From assembly GCA_021202715.1 (NCBI GenBank), contig JAJQCL010000191.1:1797-11733 (forward strand): a DNA stretch of 9,937 nt, given 5' to 3'. The DNA is from Lachnospiraceae bacterium (GTDB lineage: Bacteria; Bacillota; Clostridia; Lachnospirales; Lachnospiraceae). The notes below the pieces were generated by a model. The model was not told where the DNA came from and ran no database searches. It saw only the letters and a program-made list of their open reading frames with translations. Position 1 is the first letter of the stretch. The number at the start of each line of letters is the position of its first letter. A program made the translations under genes and the position numbers. Positions 7,252 to 9,937 of this stretch are shown here, piece after piece.

Positions 7252-8325
7252 TTAACTTTTTCTGTGCCAGTCCGGAGACAGCAGCAGGGAGAGGAAAAAT
7301 TTCTTGTACTGCATATAAAGGGCAGGATCTGCGGCTCCTTTGGCATCGGTAATGGCTGTTGCCAGCCGTGCCAGTGAGATTCTGCGGTCATACACCAGAT
7401 AACGCGGTTTCCAGGTCGTCGGGGAGAACTTGCTTTTGAAGCGGTAGAGATTCTTAAAGTCATAGCCAAAGTCCATCTTGTCGAAGATCTCATACATAAG
7501 CTTCTCTGCCTTGACGGTGTCCGGCCTGGTAATATCGATGCCTGCCAGAGGGGCGATATTCAGACTGACTTCTTCCACGCCGCCCTCTTTCAGTTTCATG
7601 GCAGCGGAGATGATGGCGTGCTCCATGGCGCCGGTTGGCCCATCCAGCCTGCGGTACATCACATCCACACAGTACCCTTTCTTTTGACGATAGGGAAGGA
7701 AGGATAAAACGGTCAGGAGTGTTCCTTCTGTGTCTCTGGTGATGAAGTAGCGTCTGCCATACGGTTTGTCAAACTGTAAGCCACCGACGGAATAGGTGAG
7801 ATTCAGCTTCTTATCGGCAAACCACTGTTTTTCCAATTCAGAGATTTCTTTTTCCAGAGAGGGATCGCGCGCTGTTTCCGGGCAGTATTCCAACAGGACA
7901 ACGCCGGCCCGGTTCAGTTTGGCCACATTTCTTCGCAGCGCGCCCTTTTTCCCGCCGGCCAGAGAATACTCTGCTAAATCCAGAATGGCTTCTTCTCCAT
8001 ATCTCAGCACACGGAAGCCTTTGGTCCTCAACAGATCGGCCGTGTCACAGCTGACGGAATTGAAGATTGGCCGGTACCCTCTGTCTCTGCAAAAATCCAG
8101 ATATTCATCGATCAGTCTTTCCATCTTGTCCGGCTCGCAGGCAGGATCGCCTTGACTCATGATTCTTTTCCCTGTGAGCATGTAAGGGAATACGCCGCAG
8201 AGATCCGTTCCGAAGTAATAGCTGTTCTCGGAATTTAAAGTCAGGCCGTGCTGCGAATCATTTCCAACAGCACAGATGATGGAAGCCGCCCGTTCCATCT
8301 CATCAGACTGTAAGGGTTCTTTCAT
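7252..8325 (-). CDS. Stand-alone MprF-type phosphatidylglycerol aminoacyltransferase domain protein (DUF2156)
   Basis: The 357 residues match the C-terminal catalytic half of MprF (LPG synthase, tandem GNAT folds). An early YYFGTD segment is followed by SQGDP near residue 57-61, LRRNVAKLNRAGV near 129-141, a basic central helix region, and the C-terminal block FKSKFSPTTWKPRYLVY near 303-319. No membrane segment is visible, so the N-terminal flippase domain of full MprF is absent. MprF enzymes move an amino acid from aminoacyl-tRNA to phosphatidylglycerol, lowering surface negative charge; whether this soluble form uses PG or another acceptor cannot be told. AAAGGAT lies upstream of the ATG at 8325. 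The gene follows the hydrolase gene by 17 bp and has no promoter of its own that I can see, so the two are probably one transcript. Confidence 0.85.
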   Translation of the reverse strand: MKEPLQSDEMERAASIICAVGNDSQHGLTLNSENSYYFGTDLCGVFPYMLTGKRIMSQGDPACEPDKMERLIDEYLDFCRDRGYRPIFNSVSCDTADLLRTKGFRVLRYGEEAILDLAEYSLAGGKKGALRRNVAKLNRAGVVLLEYCPETARDPSLEKEISELEKQWFADKKLNLTYSVGGLQFDKPYGRRYFITRDTEGTLLTVLSFLPYRQKKGYCVDVMYRRLDGPTGAMEHAIISAAMKLKEGGVEEVSLNIAPLAGIDITRPDTVKAEKLMYEIFDKMDFGYDFKNLYRFKSKFSPTTWKPRYLVYDRRISLARLATAITDAKGAADPALYMQYKKFFLSLLLSPDWHRKS

Positions 8326-8342
8326 ATATAATATCCTTTGCT

Positions 8343-9071
8343 TTATGTACGGACAGAGCCAGTCGCTGTCAGTTCTTCCGTATGTCCGGGGAAAAAGAAG
8401 TCCAGAATCAGTTGTGCGGTTTGTTTATTCTGCTCCTGCCAGGACAGGGAGGCTTTCCCGTCTCGTCCCGACATGGATTTGTAGGCGGCAAAGCCCTGAT
8501 GGTTTGCTCCCTTCAACATTCTCTCGCTGGTATTTTTGGGCAGATTGTGATGATAGTTCTCCATCCTGTCATTGTTCATCACGCCATCGTGTTCTGCGGT
8601 GATGCGGAGCACGGCAAGGTCGAGACCGGACAGGTCAATGGAGGCATAGGTCGCCAGAAAGACGGCTCCCATCAGATCATCTGTCCGTGCGGCCGCGATC
8701 CGGCTGACAGGCATTCCGCCCAGGGAATGTCCGACCGGAATCCATTTCCGGACTTCGGGATGGGAGTCGATGATCTCCAATCCGTGTTTTGTCCCGAACG
8801 CACTCAAATGAAACCGCTGTTTGGGGATGACGACGGTATGTCCTTCCTCGTGTAGCAGCTTTGCGAGACAGGCATAGGCCCGATCGTCCGTCTTCGCGCC
8901 GGAAAAAATGAGAAAACCGATACCGCTTTCCCCGTAGAAATAATAATCCTTTCCGACCAGAGTCATTTCGTCGGCCATCTCACGTGCTTCCGGGAAAGCC
9001 CGGTTGTAATACAGCAAAATGAAAAGAACCAGAATCACGAGGATTCCTGCAATACTGATAAAAAGGATCAT
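8343..9071 (-). CDS. Membrane-anchored alpha/beta hydrolase
   Basis: From ATG 9071 the product is 242 residues. It has an N-terminal hydrophobic anchor (about 2-22) and then an alpha/beta-hydrolase domain. GFLIFSGAKTDDRAY begins the fold, the nucleophile elbow is GHSLGG with S116, the acid is probably D162 (TAEHDGVM) and the base H191 (KGANHQGF). The start is chosen for GGAGGG at 9077-9082, five bases upstream. An in-frame ATG at 9104 would add 11 residues with RR ahead of the anchor, but the predicted promoter would make that message leaderless. The RR would favour an N-in orientation, so the longer form is not excluded. The catalytic domain is probably outside the membrane. It is the first gene of a unit with the aminoacyltransferase-like gene, suggesting an action on lipid or on that enzyme's product. 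The substrate is unknown. Confidence 0.82.
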   Translation of the reverse strand: MILFISIAGILVILVLFILLYYNRAFPEAREMADEMTLVGKDYYFYGESGIGFLIFSGAKTDDRAYACLAKLLHEEGHTVVIPKQRFHLSAFGTKHGLEIIDSHPEVRKWIPVGHSLGGMPVSRIAAARTDDLMGAVFLATYASIDLSGLDLAVLRITAEHDGVMNNDRMENYHHNLPKNTSERMLKGANHQGFAAYKSMSGRDGKASLSWQEQNKQTAQLILDFFFPGHTEELTATGSVRT

Positions 9072-9108
9072 GGGAGCCCTCCGTATGGACAACATTTGTT
9101 GCATGATA

Positions 9109-9165
9109 ATATTCTACCCGGCTGTTTATCGTCCATCAAGCAACAATATCGGGAAAGCGTCGCAT
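9109..9165 (-). repeat. Inverted promoter-bearing repeat, copy A
   Basis: Read on the minus strand from 9165, this 57-bp segment matches 9876-9932 on the plus strand at about 41 of 57 positions without gaps (hand alignment). Shared blocks are ATGCGAC, GCTTGATGG, ACAGC and a TAnAATAT -10 region. It lies upstream of the hydrolase gene and includes its predicted promoter. Confidence 0.65.
9111..9139 (-). promoter_or_regulatory. Predicted promoter of the hydrolase-aminoacyltransferase unit
   Basis: On the minus strand TTGATG (9139-9134) and TAGAAT (9116-9111) are separated by 17 bp. The predicted start near 9104 gives a leader of about 33 nt carrying GGAGGG before ATG 9071. The -35 hexamer is the same as in the ABC operon promoter. 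Confidence 0.6.
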
Positions 9166-9182
9166 GATCAGTGGGGAGGAGC

Positions 9183-9211
9183 TTGCGGTTTCAGGACGTA
9201 AGTTATACAAT
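9183..9211 (+). promoter_or_regulatory. Possible promoter of the rhomboid gene
   Basis: TACAAT (9206-9211) is five of six to the -10 consensus, and a weak TTGCGG (9183-9188) lies 17 bp upstream. It sits 20 bp before the rhomboid ATG, with GAGG at 9218-9221. The weak -35 box makes this tentative. Confidence 0.35.
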
Positions 9212-9231
9212 GCTTTTGAGGTAAATTTGAT

Positions 9232-9834
9232 ATGGACAGAATCAGGGAATGGGGACGCCGCAATGCGGTGGCAATTTTTCTTGTTGTATTGTTTTGGGTT
9301 ATTTTTTTTGTAACGCAGAGGGCGGAGAACAGTTATCTGTATTTCGGAGTCACCGGCATACAGTATCTTCAGGGAGAGTATTACCGGTTCGTCATCTGCC
9401 TCTTCTTACATTATAATCTCAGACATCTGCTGGCCAATTCTATTGGCCTGCTTTCCGTCAGCTCTCTGCTTGTCCCTTTTTTGCGGAAAGGCCAGACGGT
9501 CTTTCTCTTTTTATCAGGCGGGATCCTCGCGGAAATTGCTTATTCTGTCGTGATTTCTGAGAAGCTGTATGATATTGGCGCGTCAAGTGGGATTTTTGCG
9601 CTGATTGCCTGCCTGCTCGTATGCTCTCTCAGGTTTCAGTGGCAGAGCAGCCTGGTATGGTACAGACCGGATGTGATCATCGTAGTAGTTTATTTTGTAT
9701 TTTCAAATACAAGCATCAGCGCGTTTCTGGTTCATACATTTGGCTTTGCGGCAGGGGTCCTGCTCAGCTTTGTCATGGTATCAGCCGGAAAGATCACCGG
9801 GCGGGACGCATCGGGCAGGAGGAACGGCGCCTGA
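9232..9834 (+). CDS. Rhomboid-family intramembrane serine protease
   Basis: This 200-residue, almost entirely hydrophobic protein is of the minimal six-TM rhomboid size. The family marks are all present: H60, H65 and N69 in LHYNLRHLLAN, catalytic S118 in IGASSGIFAL, and catalytic H169 in VHTFGFAAG (HxxGxxxG). Rhomboids cleave transmembrane substrates within or near the bilayer; the bacterial substrate here cannot be predicted. A basic N-terminus (RIREWGRR) precedes TM1 (about 11-28), placing it in the cytoplasm. The start at 9232 has GAGG ten bases upstream, a modest site, and agrees with the beginning of TM1. The gene is divergent from the hydrolase unit, sharing a 160-bp control region, and is bounded on both sides by the inverted repeat. 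No clear terminator is visible in the 100 bp after its stop. Confidence 0.9.
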   Translation: MDRIREWGRRNAVAIFLVVLFWVIFFVTQRAENSYLYFGVTGIQYLQGEYYRFVICLFLHYNLRHLLANSIGLLSVSSLLVPFLRKGQTVFLFLSGGILAEIAYSVVISEKLYDIGASSGIFALIACLLVCSLRFQWQSSLVWYRPDVIIVVVYFVFSNTSISAFLVHTFGFAAGVLLSFVMVSAGKITGRDASGRRNGA

Positions 9835-9875
9835 TCGTGTGGGGGAGTGCACGGTTCTTCCTGCTTCTCGTCTAT

Positions 9876-9932
9876 ATGCGACACTTGTCCTGATTTGTCG
9901 CTTGATGGGCAATCCACAGCACGATATAATAT
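9876..9932 (+). repeat. Inverted promoter-bearing repeat, copy B
   Basis: This is the plus-strand partner of 9165-9109, beginning ATGCGAC and sharing GCTTGATGG, ACAGC and the -10 region. It lies 41 bp past the rhomboid stop. It may continue beyond the window, so its true length and its downstream gene are not visible. Confidence 0.65.
9902..9930 (+). promoter_or_regulatory. Predicted promoter for a gene beyond the window
   Basis: TTGATG (9902-9907), 17 bp, then a perfect TATAAT (9925-9930). The hexamers and spacing are identical to those of the ABC operon promoter, and the surrounding sequence resembles the hydrolase promoter. The driven gene lies to the right of position 9937. Confidence 0.65.
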
Positions 9933-9937
9933 CTTTG

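Noticed and set aside
9019..9201. 60-codon plus-strand frame upstream of the rhomboid gene
   Set aside because: It overlaps the hydrolase anchor on the other strand and the divergent promoter region, with no recognisable content.

Overview
The window looks like chromosomal DNA from a Gram-positive anaerobe of the Clostridia, probably a gut Lachnospiraceae or Oscillospiraceae type. The clues are a large fused 2-hydroxyacyl-CoA dehydratase activase, strong purine-rich Shine-Dalgarno sites (AAGGAGAG, AAGGAGGG, GGAGGAG), sigma-A-like promoters with 17-18 bp spacers, and fairly GC-rich coding sequence. The taxon is inferred from gene content and not proven. No rRNA, tRNA, CRISPR array or transposase was seen, and no gene-free stretch exceeds 300 bp.

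Layout. (1) 3-2627 (+) is the 3' portion of a very large acyl-CoA dehydratase activase-family gene that begins outside the window. Its end overlaps the end of the next, convergent gene by 23 bp. (2) 4041-2605 (-) is a two-gene unit: a TetR-family regulator followed closely by a PlsC-type lysophospholipid acyltransferase. (3) 4042-4156 is a compact divergent control region with one promoter facing each way and a 27-bp imperfect palindrome between them, a good candidate for the TetR operator. (4) 4157-7190 (+) is a tightly packed ABC exporter operon with two related ATPase genes and one permease. The first ATPase is interrupted by an extra G in a run of six Gs at 4402-4407. The permease has a long ectodomain with many acidic and no basic residues. 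A 12-bp GC-rich hairpin follows. (5) 9071-7252 (-) is a two-gene unit: a membrane-anchored alpha/beta hydrolase followed by a stand-alone MprF-type aminoacyl-phosphatidylglycerol synthase catalytic domain (DUF2156) without the flippase half. (6) 9232-9834 (+) is a rhomboid intramembrane serine protease with its catalytic residues intact. It is flanked by two inverted copies of a roughly 57-bp element, each carrying a promoter that points away from it.

How the genes may work together. Apart from the activase, every gene acts on or in the cell envelope: phospholipid acylation, ABC export, aminoacylation of membrane lipid, a membrane-tethered hydrolase and an intramembrane protease. The simplest reading is two neighbouring envelope modules. 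One is a TetR-controlled exporter with a lipid acyltransferase. The other pairs a lipid aminoacyltransferase with a hydrolase that might reverse or trim its product, as in known aminoacyl-PG synthase/hydrolase pairs. The functional coupling is inference; the gene identities, the frameshift, the palindrome and the inverted promoter repeat can be read directly from the sequence.
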